Origin: Clostridium cibarium
GTDB taxonomy: Bacteria; Bacillota; Clostridia; Clostridiales; Clostridiaceae
Assembly: GCF_014836335.1 (NCBI RefSeq)
Contig: NZ_JACSRA010000020.1
Coordinates: forward strand, 19,489-83,488
DNA: 64,000 bases
Direction of reading: 5' to 3'
Part shown: positions 27,143-36,814 of the stretch, piece by piece
Numbering within the stretch: position 1 is the first letter of the stretch
Layout: each line of letters opens with the position of its first letter
Position numbers and translations under genes: made by a program
The notes under the pieces: generated by a model
The model's database searches: none
The model's input: the letters and a program-made list of their open reading frames with translations, nothing else
What the model was told of the DNA's origin: nothing

Positions 27143-28144
27143 ATGAAGGTTACTATAAAAGATGTGGCGAAAGAAGCAGGGGTAGCAACTTCTACTGTTT
27201 CGAGAGTATTATCAAATAGTGATAGAATAAGTGATGATACCAAAGAAAGAGTGAATGAGGCGATTAAAAAACTAAATTACATACCTAATGCTATGGCTAG
27301 AGGATTAGCGAATAATAGGACTAATATTTTAGCTGTAGTAGTACCTCAAGGGGCTGAAAATTTATTTGAAAATCAATTTTTTATACAAGCAATGAAAGGT
27401 ATAAGTATATATGCTGAGCAAAGAAATTATTATATAATGTATGCCTTTCAGGAAGATAACAGTACTGATGAAAATTGGATAAGAAGATTTACAGATAGTA
27501 AGTTAGTTGATGGAATATGTTTACTAAGGGTTAGCGAACATGATAAATATGTTGACTATTTAAAAGAAATAGACTTTCCTTTTGTGATAATAGGAAGACC
27601 AGAGGAAGCAGATGAGGTTCTTTGGGTTGATAATGATAACTTCAAAGCTATGTATGACCTAGTAAATTTGCTTTTGGATAGAGGACATAAAGATATTGCT
27701 TTTATAGGAGCACAAAAGAGCTTAAATGTATCTATAGATAGGTTAAGAGGTTATGAGGAAGCTCTATCAAGTAGAGGGTTAAAGATAAATAATAATCTTA
27801 TTTATGTAGGTAAAGAATTTAATGAAAAGTGTGGAGAGTTAGCAATAGAAACTTTTATGAAAAAGGAATTGCCTACAGCTATTGTAGCAACAGATGATAT
27901 GATAGCATTTGGGGTACAAAATCAGTTGAAGAAATGCAATTTAGAGGATATTTCAGTAGTTGGTTTTAATAATGTTCCTTTATCAGTACATAGAAATCCT
28001 TCGCTAGCATCAGTAGATATAAATTCAGAAAAACTTGGATATTATGCTACAAAACTTTTAATTAATAAGATTATCAAGGAAGATATAAGTAAAAATTATT
28101 ATATTATTGATACTAAATTGGTTGAAAGAGAATCGCTTAAGTAA
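27143..28144 (+). CDS. LacI-family transcriptional regulator (MalR/CcpA-like)
   Basis: Start preferred at 27143 (MKVTIKDVAKEAGVATSTVS), where LacI regulators normally begin; an in-frame ATG lies 12 bases upstream and neither has a strong ribosome site. The N-terminal HTH with its hinge helix (NAMARGLANNRTN) is followed by a periplasmic-binding-protein-like sensor (residues 60-333), with GYEEAL and VATDDMIAFGVQNQL typical of sugar responders. The two LacI/CcpA-type operators near 29137 and 29306, in front of the alpha-glucosidase/PTS unit, are its probable targets (inference). Confidence 0.9.
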   Translation: MKVTIKDVAKEAGVATSTVSRVLSNSDRISDDTKERVNEAIKKLNYIPNAMARGLANNRTNILAVVVPQGAENLFENQFFIQAMKGISIYAEQRNYYIMYAFQEDNSTDENWIRRFTDSKLVDGICLLRVSEHDKYVDYLKEIDFPFVIIGRPEEADEVLWVDNDNFKAMYDLVNLLLDRGHKDIAFIGAQKSLNVSIDRLRGYEEALSSRGLKINNNLIYVGKEFNEKCGELAIETFMKKELPTAIVATDDMIAFGVQNQLKKCNLEDISVVGFNNVPLSVHRNPSLASVDINSEKLGYYATKLLINKIIKEDISKNYYIIDTKLVERESLK

Positions 28145-28230
28145 ATGGTTATCAAAAAAATTCACAAAACTTAATATATAAATTTAGTATTAAAAATGAG
28201 TATTAGTGAAATTTATATAGGAGATTTTAT

Positions 28231-28776
28231 ATGAAAAAATTAAAAATTAAAAAAGATAAATTTACTTGTGATCTTTGGAATGTTATTACAGAAAAAAGAT
28301 ATAAGCAAGAAAAAATTGTAAGTGATGATTTTATAGGATATGTTTCATTAATAAATCTGGATAATGTATCAACGCCTCAAATATGGGAGGTTAAAGGTGA
28401 GAAAATAATCGTTTGTGATAATGGAATGAAATGGCTAAGAATTTTGCCTGAAGGTGAAAATTATACTATTATGGCAATAATTAATGAAAAAGATGAAATT
28501 GTCATTTGGTACATAGATATCATTAAAGATTATGGAATAGATGAAGATGGAATAGTTTATGTTAATGATTTATTTTTAGATTTAATTGTTAATAAAAAGG
28601 GAAATGTTAAAATTGATGATATGGATGAACTTGAAATTGCTTTAAATCAAGAGGTTATTTCATTGGAATTGTATAATTGCGCATTAGAGACTAGTGAAAA
28701 AATAAAGAATGATATTCTTTTGGATATAAATAGATTTAACGAGTATTGCACAAAACTTTTAAAAAAAGTTATGTAA
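28231..28776 (+). CDS. DUF402-family protein
   Basis: A 181-residue protein matching the DUF402 (Ntdp/FAU-1-like) barrel: a GMKWLRILPEGENYTIMAI segment, EIVIWYIDIIKDYGIDEDG, then YVNDLFLDLIVNKKGNVKI and a C-terminal helix (EISLEL-type). Relatives hydrolyse nucleoside tri- and diphosphates using conserved acidic residues in the DEDG and DLFLD region, both present. Location between the LacI regulator and the sugar locus appears incidental. AGGAG ribosome site upstream. Confidence 0.8.
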   Translation: MKKLKIKKDKFTCDLWNVITEKRYKQEKIVSDDFIGYVSLINLDNVSTPQIWEVKGEKIIVCDNGMKWLRILPEGENYTIMAIINEKDEIVIWYIDIIKDYGIDEDGIVYVNDLFLDLIVNKKGNVKIDDMDELEIALNQEVISLELYNCALETSEKIKNDILLDINRFNEYCTKLLKKVM

Positions 28777-29067
28777 AAGAAATGCCCTATAGAGAAGTAT
28801 GGAAATACACATGATTCATTGTGGAATAGTTTGATTAATTATTGTTGGGAAGATTACAATAGTAAAGTGGGAATGGTCTTCTTCAATTGTAGGAGTAAAT
28901 AAGGTTAGTTTAATTAATATGGATTTGTTAAAAACAATTTATATTTCGCAAGTACTATCTAATAAAGAGTAAGCTAATAGTGAAACTAAGCTTCAAATAC
29001 GGGAAGTGTAAACTGGGGCTGTTTAAATTGAGTTTTTAATAGATGAGTTTTAGGATAAATAATATAT
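28777..29067 (+). other. Spacer with possible gene fragment
   Basis: Between DUF402 and its terminator at 29068. One frame ends at about 28972 with ITIVKWEWSSSIVGVNKV followed by SLINMDLLKTIYISQVLSNK and a stop, which reads like the C-terminus of a lost protein, but no start or N-terminus is visible and I cannot name it. Confidence 0.3.
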
Positions 29068-29111
29068 ATGGATATGAAGGTATTACATAAGAATCTTCAT
29101 ATCCATTTTTC
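29068..29111 (+). terminator. Rho-independent terminator
   Basis: A perfect 12-bp stem, ATGGATATGAAG with CTTCATATCCAT, followed by TTTT. Confidence 0.85.
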
Positions 29112-29136
29112 ATTAAGAGGAAATTAATTTTATTCG

Positions 29137-29150
29137 TGCAAGCGTTTGCA
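29137..29150 (+). promoter_or_regulatory. cre/LacI-type operator 1
   Basis: TGCAAGCGTTTGCA is a near-perfect palindrome with a central CG and fits the catabolite-responsive (cre) and LacI-family consensus. It is about 195 bases upstream of the alpha-glucosidase start. A candidate promoter between the two operators is TTGTAA-17-TATTCT around 29220-29248. Confidence 0.75.
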
Positions 29151-29305
29151 TAAAAATGAGATAATTGAAGATAGATTGAAATAATCAAAAAATTTAAAGA
29201 AAAACAATGATAAATAAACTTTGTAAACTTTTTCTTAAGGTGATATTCTAAATATAGAAAGTTAGTCCAATTAAATAAAAAAACAAAGCAGTATTTTGCG
29301 CATTT

Positions 29306-29321
29306 GAGCAAACGGTTGCAC
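29306..29321 (+). promoter_or_regulatory. LacI-type operator 2 next to the ribosome site
   Basis: GAGCAAACGGTTGCAC is a second CG-centred near-palindrome ending one base before the GGGAGGT ribosome site of the alpha-glucosidase. With operator 1 it brackets the promoter region. The pairing suggests looping or roadblock repression by the LacI-type regulator at 27143, by CcpA, or by both (inference). Confidence 0.75.
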
Positions 29322-29332
29322 GGGAGGTATAT

Positions 29333-30994
29333 GTGAAAAGAAAATGGTGGAAAGAAGCTGTAGGATATCAAGTTTATCCGAGAAGCTTTATGGATTCTAA
29401 TGGAGATGGAATAGGAGACATTCAAGGTATTATATCTAAATTAGACTATTTAAAAGATCTAGGAATAAATGTAATATGGATTTCTCCTATGTATAAGTCA
29501 CCTAATGATGACAACGGTTACGATATAAGTGACTATAAAGACATTATGGATGACTTTGGAAGTATGGAAGATTTCAATGAGCTATTAAGGGAAGTTCATA
29601 GAAGGGATATGAAGCTTATTTTAGATTTAGTAGTTAATCATACTAGTGATGAACATAAGTGGTTCATAGAATCAAAATCTTCTAAAAATAATCCTAAAAG
29701 AGATTGGTATATATGGAGAGAAGGGAAGGAGGGAAAGGAACCTAATAACTGGGAAAGTATATTTAATGGTTCAGCTTGGGAATATGATGAAGAAACTAAA
29801 GAATATTACTTACACATATTTTCAAAGAAACAACCTGATTTAAATTGGGAAAATCAAGAGGTAAGAGAAGAAATCTATAAAATGATAAACTGGTGGCTAG
29901 ATAAAGGAATAGATGGGTTTAGAGTTGATGCTATAAGTCATCTTAAAAAAGAAAAAGGCCTTTTGGACATGCCAAATCCAGATAATTTACAGTATGTTAA
30001 TTCTATTGAAAAATATATGAATGTAGAAGGAATTCAAGAAATGTTAGCGGAACTAAAAGAAAGGACTTTTTCAAATTACGATATTATGACAGTTGGTGAA
30101 GCTAACGGAGTAAGTTCTGAGGAAGCAATAGAGTGGGTTGGAGAAGAAAGAGGTAAGTTCTCAATGGTATTTCAATTTGAGCATCTTTATCTTTGGAATA
30201 ATGATAATGATCAAGAATTCAAGCCAAGGGAACTTAAAGAAACCCTTACAAGGTGGCAAAATGCTTTAGATAAAGATGGTTGGAATGCTCTATTTATCGA
30301 AAATCATGATATTCCAAGAGTTGTTTCAAGTTGGGGGGATGACAAGAAGTACTGGAGAGAAAGTGCTACAGCTTTAGCTTTAATGTACTTTATGCAAAAA
30401 GGAACACCATTTATTTATCAGGGACAAGAGCTTGGAATGACTAATGTACCTTTTGAGTCTATTGAAGAATTTAACGATATAATGAGTATCAATATTTATA
30501 ACAAAATGGTTGGGTGTGGAAAAGATAAAGGAGAAGTTTTAAAAACAATAAAGGCAACTTCTAGGGATAACACACGTACTCCAATGCATTGGGATGATAC
30601 AAGCAATGCTGGCTTTACAAAAGGTACACCTTGGATAAAAATTAATGATAATTATAAAAAAATTAATGTAGAAAAAGAAAGTAAAAGTGAAGATTCAATA
30701 TTAAATTTTTATAAAAAAATGATTAAATGCAGAAAGGAAAACTTAGCATTAGTTTATGGAGAATATAGTTTAATACTAGAAAATGATGAAGATATATATG
30801 CTTATACAAGAACCTTAGATAATGAAAGGTATATTGTTATTACAAATTTGTCAAATAAGTTTGTTAAGTATAAATATATTGAGGCAAAACTTAGTTACGA
30901 AAACTTGTGTTTAAACAATTATAATGTAGACCCTCATGAAGAAATGACAGAATTTATGTTAAAACCTTATGAAGCTAGACTTTATAAAATTTAG
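29333..30994 (+). CDS. GH13 alpha-glucosidase (oligo-1,6-glucosidase-like)
   Basis: GTG start 4 bases after GGGAGGT. The 553-residue (beta/alpha)8 enzyme has GYQVYPRSF at the N-terminus, the calcium-type loop DSNGDGIGDI, DLVVNHTSDEH, the nucleophile Asp199 in GFRVDAI, the acid Glu256 in TVGEANGV and Asp326 in ENHDIPRV. This signature set fits oligo-1,6-/alpha-1,4-glucosidases or trehalose-6-phosphate hydrolase. No signal peptide, so it is cytoplasmic and would split the (phospho)disaccharide delivered by the downstream PTS. Followed after 28 bases by EIICB. Confidence 0.93.
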   Translation: MKRKWWKEAVGYQVYPRSFMDSNGDGIGDIQGIISKLDYLKDLGINVIWISPMYKSPNDDNGYDISDYKDIMDDFGSMEDFNELLREVHRRDMKLILDLVVNHTSDEHKWFIESKSSKNNPKRDWYIWREGKEGKEPNNWESIFNGSAWEYDEETKEYYLHIFSKKQPDLNWENQEVREEIYKMINWWLDKGIDGFRVDAISHLKKEKGLLDMPNPDNLQYVNSIEKYMNVEGIQEMLAELKERTFSNYDIMTVGEANGVSSEEAIEWVGEERGKFSMVFQFEHLYLWNNDNDQEFKPRELKETLTRWQNALDKDGWNALFIENHDIPRVVSSWGDDKKYWRESATALALMYFMQKGTPFIYQGQELGMTNVPFESIEEFNDIMSINIYNKMVGCGKDKGEVLKTIKATSRDNTRTPMHWDDTSNAGFTKGTPWIKINDNYKKINVEKESKSEDSILNFYKKMIKCRKENLALVYGEYSLILENDEDIYAYTRTLDNERYIVITNLSNKFVKYKYIEAKLSYENLCLNNYNVDPHEEMTEFMLKPYEARLYKI

Positions 30995-31022
30995 GTATTA
31001 TATAGTAGGGGGAATTATTAAA

Positions 31023-32666
31023 ATGGGAAAAAGTAAAAAGAAATTATTGTCCTTTGATTTTTGGCAAAAGTTTGGTAAGGCATTACTTGTAGTTGTTGCT
31101 GTAATGCCTGCCGCAGGTATTATGATATCCTTAGGTAAAGTGGTTGCAATGACTACGGATATAACTGCTATTGATGCAATAGGAAGAGTTATGGAAGACA
31201 TAGGGTGGGCTATTATTAACAATTTACACATCCTATTTGCAGCAGCTATTTCTGGATCTTGGGCTAAAGATAAAGCAGGTGGTGCTTTTGCAGGTGTTAT
31301 TTCATTTATTTTAATTAATAAGATAACTGGATCTATATTTGGTGTAACTACTGCCATGCTTTCAGATAATACAGCTACAGTAAATTCGCTTTTTGGATCA
31401 CAATTAATTGTTGCAGATTACTTTACTAATATACTTGGCTCTCCAGCTTTAAATATGGGAGTTTTTGTTGGAATAATTTCAGGATTTTTAGGAGGAACTA
31501 TTTATAATAAGTTCTATAACTTTAATAAACTACCTAAGGCATTAGACTTTTTTAATGGTAAACGTTTTGTTCCCTTTGTAGTAATAGTTGGGTCTGTAGT
31601 TTCGGCTGTAGTGCTTTCTATATTATGGCCATTTGCTCAAGGTGCATTAAATAGTTTTGGAATTTGGCTTGCAAAATCAAAGGATACAGCTCCAATACTT
31701 GCTCCATTTGTTTATGGTACATTAGAACGTTTATTATTACCTTTGGGATTACACCATATGTTAACTGTTCCAGTAAACTATACTGAGCTTGGTGGAGTAT
31801 ATCAAGTGTTAACAGGTTCTGGTGCAGGATCTACAGTGGCAGGGCAAGATCCTTTATGGTTAGCTTGGATTACAGATTTAGTTAATTTAAAGGGGGCAGG
31901 AGATACTAGTGCATATAATAATCTACTTACAACAGTTACTCCAGCAAGATTTAAAGTAGGACAAGTTATTCTTTCTTGTTCATCATTACTTGCAATAGCA
32001 TTTGCTATGTATAAGAATGTTGATAAAGAAAAGAAAAGCAAATATAAGAGTATGTTTTTTTCAGCTGGACTTGCAGTGTTTTTAACTGGTGTTACAGAAC
32101 CAATTGAATTTATGTTCTTATTTGTATCTCCAATACTTTATGTGGTATATGCAGTATTAACTGGTATAGGTTTTGCACTTTCAGATATTATTAATCTTAG
32201 AGTACATGCCTTTGGCTTCATAGAGTTATTGACACGTACTCCTATGATGATTAATGCAGGAATTACTAAGGATATAATTAACTTTATTATTACATGTGTT
32301 GTTATGTTTGGAGTAAACTTTACTGCATTTAACTTCTTAATTAAAAAGTTTAAGATTGCTACACCAGGACGTTTAGGAAATTATATAGAAGATGAAGAAA
32401 CTAATTTAGATACAACAACTTCAAATGATTTGCAAGCTGTAAATATAATAAAATTACTTGGTGAGAAAGAAAATATTGAGGATATAGATGCATGTATGAC
32501 AAGGCTTAGGGTAACTGTTAAAGATATAAGTAAGGTTGCAGAGGAAATTGAATGGAAAAAAGATGGAGCTCTTGGACTTATATTAAAGGATAAAGGTGTT
32601 CAAGCCATTTATGGACCTAAAGCAGATGTGTTAAAATCTAATATTCAAGATATTCTTGGTATGTAA
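31023..32666 (+). CDS. PTS EIICB, maltose/glucose family
   Basis: Start at 31023 (GGGGGAATT site) rather than the in-frame ATG at 30969 inside the alpha-glucosidase. 547 residues: an EIIC membrane domain of about 430 residues (with VYGTLERLLLPLGLHH and GVTEPIEFMFLFVSPILY) then an EIIB domain whose phosphorylatable Cys lies in DIDACMTRLRVTVKD. No EIIA domain is attached, so a general glucose-type IIA must serve it. It imports and phosphorylates an alpha-glucoside such as maltose or trehalose, feeding the adjacent GH13 enzyme. Confidence 0.93.
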   Translation: MGKSKKKLLSFDFWQKFGKALLVVVAVMPAAGIMISLGKVVAMTTDITAIDAIGRVMEDIGWAIINNLHILFAAAISGSWAKDKAGGAFAGVISFILINKITGSIFGVTTAMLSDNTATVNSLFGSQLIVADYFTNILGSPALNMGVFVGIISGFLGGTIYNKFYNFNKLPKALDFFNGKRFVPFVVIVGSVVSAVVLSILWPFAQGALNSFGIWLAKSKDTAPILAPFVYGTLERLLLPLGLHHMLTVPVNYTELGGVYQVLTGSGAGSTVAGQDPLWLAWITDLVNLKGAGDTSAYNNLLTTVTPARFKVGQVILSCSSLLAIAFAMYKNVDKEKKSKYKSMFFSAGLAVFLTGVTEPIEFMFLFVSPILYVVYAVLTGIGFALSDIINLRVHAFGFIELLTRTPMMINAGITKDIINFIITCVVMFGVNFTAFNFLIKKFKIATPGRLGNYIEDEETNLDTTTSNDLQAVNIIKLLGEKENIEDIDACMTRLRVTVKDISKVAEEIEWKKDGALGLILKDKGVQAIYGPKADVLKSNIQDILGM

Positions 32667-32668
32667 TT

Positions 32669-33445
32669 ATGAAACTATTAACTTTAAATTGTCATTCATG
32701 GAAAGAAGAGAAGCAATTAGAAAAGATAAAATATTTAGCTAAAACAATTGGAGAGGAAAAGTATGATGTAATAGCATTGCAGGAGGTTAGCCAAAGAATA
32801 GATGAAAAAGGAGAAATAGCTAAAGATAATTATGCTTATATGTTGATTAAAGAACTGTTTATTTTAGGGATGAAGGAATATAAATTTATCTGGGATATGA
32901 GCCATATAGGATATGATATATATCAAGAAGGCTTGGCTTTAATTACAAAACATAACATAGTAGATTATAGAAGTTTTTATGTATCAAAAAGTAGGGATAT
33001 TAAAAATTATAAAAGCAGGAAAATAATTAAGGCTAAAATAGCTATAGATAATGAATATTTTGAATTTTTATCTTGCCATCTAGGTTGGTGGCAAGATAAA
33101 GATGAATCTTTCAAGAATCAGGTAGATAATTTACTTAGTAATGTTAATTATAGCAAAACTTTTATTATGGGAGATTTTAATAATGATGCCTTTATAAAAG
33201 GTGAAGGATATGATTATCTATTAAGTAAAGGGCTTTATGATACTTACAATTTAGCTAAAGAAAAGGATAGCGGGGTAACGGTTAAAGGGGAAATAGATGG
33301 CTGGGAAGAACATTTTAAAGAAAAAAGATTAGATTTAATACTAACAAATAAAGAACTAGAGGTTAAAAATTCAAAGATAATTTTTAATGGGAAAAATAAA
33401 GAGGAAATATCAGATCATTACGGGGTTCAAGTGGTTTTAGAATAA
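32669..33445 (+). CDS. Endonuclease/exonuclease/phosphatase (EEP) family hydrolase
   Basis: A 258-residue protein starting 2 bases after the EIICB stop, so it belongs to the sugar operon. It has the full EEP (DNase I-like) metal-dependent signature: LTLNCHSW, ALQEVSQ (metal Glu), LSCHLGWW (His), IMGDFNNDAF (Asp/Asn) and ISDHYGVQVVL (Asp-His). Family members cleave phosphodiesters or phosphate monoesters, from DNA to phosphoinositides. Its place in an alpha-glucoside PTS operon argues for a sugar-phosphate or phosphodiester substrate rather than DNA (inference). Terminator at 33534. Confidence 0.87.
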   Translation: MKLLTLNCHSWKEEKQLEKIKYLAKTIGEEKYDVIALQEVSQRIDEKGEIAKDNYAYMLIKELFILGMKEYKFIWDMSHIGYDIYQEGLALITKHNIVDYRSFYVSKSRDIKNYKSRKIIKAKIAIDNEYFEFLSCHLGWWQDKDESFKNQVDNLLSNVNYSKTFIMGDFNNDAFIKGEGYDYLLSKGLYDTYNLAKEKDSGVTVKGEIDGWEEHFKEKRLDLILTNKELEVKNSKIIFNGKNKEEISDHYGVQVVLE

Positions 33446-33533
33446 ATAAAAATATAAAAAGTATTGAAATTTAGTATATAAAAAAATATAATTATAACTA
33501 TGATGCAGATAGTTTGTTATATATAAATGTAGA

Positions 33534-33562
33534 AAAATAGGCATGTCTAATGCCTATTTTTT
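33534..33562 (+). terminator. Terminator of alpha-glucoside operon
   Basis: AAAATAGGCAT pairs with ATGCCTATTTT around GTCTA, followed by TT. Confidence 0.85.
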
Positions 33563-33698
33563 AGCGTACAGGACTTTAAAACAAAAAATCAATGTAATTA
33601 AAGATTATGGAAGCTTTAAGGTTTGAGATTTTTTATATACTTCTAATGTAAATCTCAATGACATTATTTACTGCACATTTAAAAGAAAGGGAGTATTT

Positions 33699-35858
33699 AT
33701 GAGTAAGGTAATTATCGCAGAAAAACCTTCTGTAGCAAAGAATATAGCAGAAGCATTAAAAGTAAAAACTAGAAAAGATGGATACTTTGAAGGTGAAGGA
33801 TACTATATTACTTGGGCATTTGGTCATCTTTTTCAATTATATGATGCAAAGGATTATGATGAAAACATGAAAGGATGGAGAATGGATAAGTTCCCATTCA
33901 TACCTGAAGAGTTTAGGTATAAGATTAAGTGTGATAACGTAGATAGGTCATCTGTAGATAAAGGAGTTCAAAAGCAAATAAATATTATAAAGAGTTTAAT
34001 AGAAAAAGAAGATGTTGATGGCGTTATATCTGCCACTGACCAAGACCGTGAAGGAGAACTTATTTCACTTGAAGTATTTATGTATTTAAATCAAAGAAAG
34101 CCAATATATAGATTGCTGTTAAATGAGTGGACACCAGATGAAGTAAAAAAAGGAATGGCAAACTTAAAGGAAAATATAGAGATGAAGCCACTTCAAGATG
34201 CAGGGATAAGCAGGCAATGGGCAGATTGGATAATTGGAATTAATTTAACTTCCGTCGCAACACTTAGATATAATCCAAATGATAAAAAAATATTAAATAT
34301 AGGGAGAGTTTTACTTCCAACTTTAAAGATAATTTATGATAGAGATAAAGAAATAGAAAACTTTGAAGCTTCAACTTATTATAAATTAGTAAGCACTTTT
34401 AAAACTAAGAATAATGAGGAATTTGAAGGAACTTATTATATAGATAATAGTGAAAAATTTGAAGATAAGAAAACTGTAGAAGAGTTAAAAAAACTTTTAA
34501 AAGATAAACAAGCAGAAATAGTAGAAAAGCAAGTAGAAAAGAAAAGAGAGTATGCACCCTTGTTATTTAATTTATCCAATTTGCAAGGATATATAACTAG
34601 TAAATACAAAGGATGGACATCTGATAAGGTGTTAAAGGTAGCTCAATCTCTTTATGAAAAGAAGTTTACAACTTACCCAAGAACAGGAAGTGTAGCTTTG
34701 GATGAAAGTCTAAAGGAAAAAACAAAGAAAGTTTTAGATGTAGTAAAACAAGGATTGTCTTATGAAAGGGAAATCAAATTTACTGAGAGTAAAAGAGTAT
34801 TTGATAATTCAAAGGTAGAAAGTCATAGTGCAATTACTCCAACATATATAAAACCAACAGGACTTTCTAAAGATGAAGAAATAGTATATATGGCTATTAA
34901 AAATAGATTTATAATGCAATTTATGCCTATAGCACAGTTTGAAGAAACAAAACTTGTTTCAAAGGTTAATGATGAAGGATTAAAGGGTGAATTTATTTCT
35001 AAAGGAAGAGTTCAAATAGTAGAAGGATGGCGTGTTGTTGAAAAGATAGAAACTAAGGATACAATATTGCCTTTAGTTAATGAAAAGGACATGGTAGATG
35101 TGGTGGATAGCAAGATAAATGCAGTTACTAAGAAACCTCCAAAGCATCATACTGAAAAAACATTGTTAAGGGTTATGGAGACTTGCGGAAAAAGCTTTAA
35201 GGACGAAGAGGATTCAGAAGAAATGATGGCTTCAATATTAAGTGGGTTTAGTATAGGTACACCAGCTACAAGAGCAGAAACTATAAAGAAGCTTAAGGAT
35301 ACTGGATACATTAAATCTAAGGGGAAAAGTCTTACTTGTACTGAACTTGGAAGGACTTTGGTTGAAATATTTCCTGTAAAAGAATTGCTAGATTTGCAGT
35401 ATACAGGTAGACTTGAAAAGACACTATCAGATATAGAAAAGGGAAGATTCCAAAAGGATGACTTTTTAAATATGATAAAAGAATTTACTGTTGCTGCAGT
35501 AGAAGATATTAAAAAAGATACATCAATGCTTAGTAGATTTAAAGTAGATTTGCCAGAAGGTTCTGAAAGCCTTGGTAAATGTCCTATCTGTGGTAATGAT
35601 GTTATTGAAAATGAGAAAAACTTTGGTTGTGTAAACTGGAAAAATGGATGTAAGTATACTATATGGAAAGATGATAAGTATATTACAGCTAGAGGAAAGA
35701 AAGTTTCCCGGGAAATGGTTCAGCTTCTCCTTAGAAATGGAAAGGTTGGATTTAGAAATTTGAAGAGTAAGAAGGGAACAACTTATTCAGCATATTTTAG
35801 ATATGAAATAAATAAAGAGACTGGATATTTTAATTGGAATGTGGAATTTATAAATTAA
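33699..35858 (+). CDS. topB: DNA topoisomerase III
   Basis: A 719-residue type IA topoisomerase. The Toprim domain has KVIIAEKPSVAKNIAEAL and the metal cluster TDQDREGE (Asp114, Asp116, Glu120). The catalytic Tyr326 lies in FTTYPRTGS. The C-terminus carries one zinc-binding-like cysteine cluster (GKCPICGNDVIENEK, then FGCVNWKNGC). It decatenates and relaxes DNA by single-strand passage. Good ribosome site, single gene. Chromosomal topB is usual in clostridia, so this is not by itself a sign of a mobile element. Confidence 0.96.
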   Translation: MSKVIIAEKPSVAKNIAEALKVKTRKDGYFEGEGYYITWAFGHLFQLYDAKDYDENMKGWRMDKFPFIPEEFRYKIKCDNVDRSSVDKGVQKQINIIKSLIEKEDVDGVISATDQDREGELISLEVFMYLNQRKPIYRLLLNEWTPDEVKKGMANLKENIEMKPLQDAGISRQWADWIIGINLTSVATLRYNPNDKKILNIGRVLLPTLKIIYDRDKEIENFEASTYYKLVSTFKTKNNEEFEGTYYIDNSEKFEDKKTVEELKKLLKDKQAEIVEKQVEKKREYAPLLFNLSNLQGYITSKYKGWTSDKVLKVAQSLYEKKFTTYPRTGSVALDESLKEKTKKVLDVVKQGLSYEREIKFTESKRVFDNSKVESHSAITPTYIKPTGLSKDEEIVYMAIKNRFIMQFMPIAQFEETKLVSKVNDEGLKGEFISKGRVQIVEGWRVVEKIETKDTILPLVNEKDMVDVVDSKINAVTKKPPKHHTEKTLLRVMETCGKSFKDEEDSEEMMASILSGFSIGTPATRAETIKKLKDTGYIKSKGKSLTCTELGRTLVEIFPVKELLDLQYTGRLEKTLSDIEKGRFQKDDFLNMIKEFTVAAVEDIKKDTSMLSRFKVDLPEGSESLGKCPICGNDVIENEKNFGCVNWKNGCKYTIWKDDKYITARGKKVSREMVQLLLRNGKVGFRNLKSKKGTTYSAYFRYEINKETGYFNWNVEFIN

Positions 35859-36014
35859 TCTGTATTATTTTTATGCATAGTTTTTGACATAATAATCTTT
35901 GAAATTTGTTGTTTTTATTTGTTATATAATATAACTTTATTATTGTTAATTTCATATAATGAAGTAATAGAATTAACTGTCAAAGGAGAGTTAAGAAAGG
36001 AAGTATATTTTATT

Positions 36015-36632
36015 ATGTCGAAATATTCACTTAAAGCATATATTGACACAGAAACTGTTTCTTCAATATATGAGAGTGGTCAAAAAATAGTAATCGTTAA
36101 AAAAAATGATGGTCCTGAAGCTAATATAGCTTGGGTAACTTTCAATCCTTTTGAAATTAATAATGTCACTTGGGAGTCAGAATATGGACTTTATGCTTCA
36201 AATACTCAAATGCAAAGTGGGGCAATTATTAATACTGCTTCCTATAAAATAGCTTCGGTTAAAAATATATATCCATTTTCAAACGGAGTATTTGGATCAC
36301 CTGTAGTTGACTCAAGTCTTAATGATAATGAATATGGAATAATCAATAAAGCAAGAGATTATGAGCATCTAACTTTTGGTTTAGCACAAAATGTAATTGC
36401 AAATAGTGTAGTTTATGAGGGAAATCCTATTAATGCAAAATCAGTTTTATATAATCAAATTTCTTCATTTATTCCTCATGAAAAAATTTGCATATTTATA
36501 GAAAGTAAATTTGATAATGGAGCAGTTATTACTCATATTCGAAGCAATTCTCTTTGCTTAGATTTTTCTGTCCAACCAAATATAATTATAAAATATGATA
36601 AAGTTATTGGTGAATTCGTTAAATTAAATTAG
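36015..36632 (+). CDS. Uncharacterised ~205-residue paralogue A
   Basis: Start at 36015 after AAAGGAAGTATATTTTA; the longer frame from 35919 has no ribosome site. The 205-residue product is beta-rich and soluble-looking: no signal peptide, no membrane segment, one Cys-poor body. Landmarks shared with B and C are IAWVTFNPFEINNVTWE, YGLYASNTQMQSGA, LTFGLAQNV, GNPINAKSVLYNQ and the VITHIRSNSL-type C-terminal strand. I do not recognise the family. About 75-80% similar to the tandem copy at 36815, including its leader, so a recent duplication. A hairpin terminator follows. Confidence 0.75.
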   Translation: MSKYSLKAYIDTETVSSIYESGQKIVIVKKNDGPEANIAWVTFNPFEINNVTWESEYGLYASNTQMQSGAIINTASYKIASVKNIYPFSNGVFGSPVVDSSLNDNEYGIINKARDYEHLTFGLAQNVIANSVVYEGNPINAKSVLYNQISSFIPHEKICIFIESKFDNGAVITHIRSNSLCLDFSVQPNIIIKYDKVIGEFVKLN

Positions 36633-36640
36633 AAATATAA

Positions 36641-36700
36641 AGAGGATGTCTCATAAGATAAAGTTTAAAATTATCTTAAGGTATCCTCTCTTGTTTTATT
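36641..36700 (+). terminator. Hairpin terminator after paralogue A
   Basis: AGAGGAT plus AAGATAA arms pair with TTATCTT plus ATCCTCT; the stem is interrupted by small bulges and followed by CTTGTTTTATT. Confidence 0.6.
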
Positions 36701-36814
36701 ATAGTTCATTTTTAAAATGTATTCATAAAACTATACTAACATTACAGCATAAAAATATATTCCTTTAAATATATATAAATAGAATTTAATAAAAAGAAAG
36801 GAAGTATATTTTTT

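Noticed and set aside
29036..29425. 129-residue minus-strand frame over the alpha-glucosidase start
   Set aside because: Covers the operators and the real gene's start; composition is that of a reverse-frame shadow.
33699..35858. topB as a sign of an integrative element
   Set aside because: No relaxase, integrase, or conjugation genes nearby; chromosomal topB is common in clostridia.
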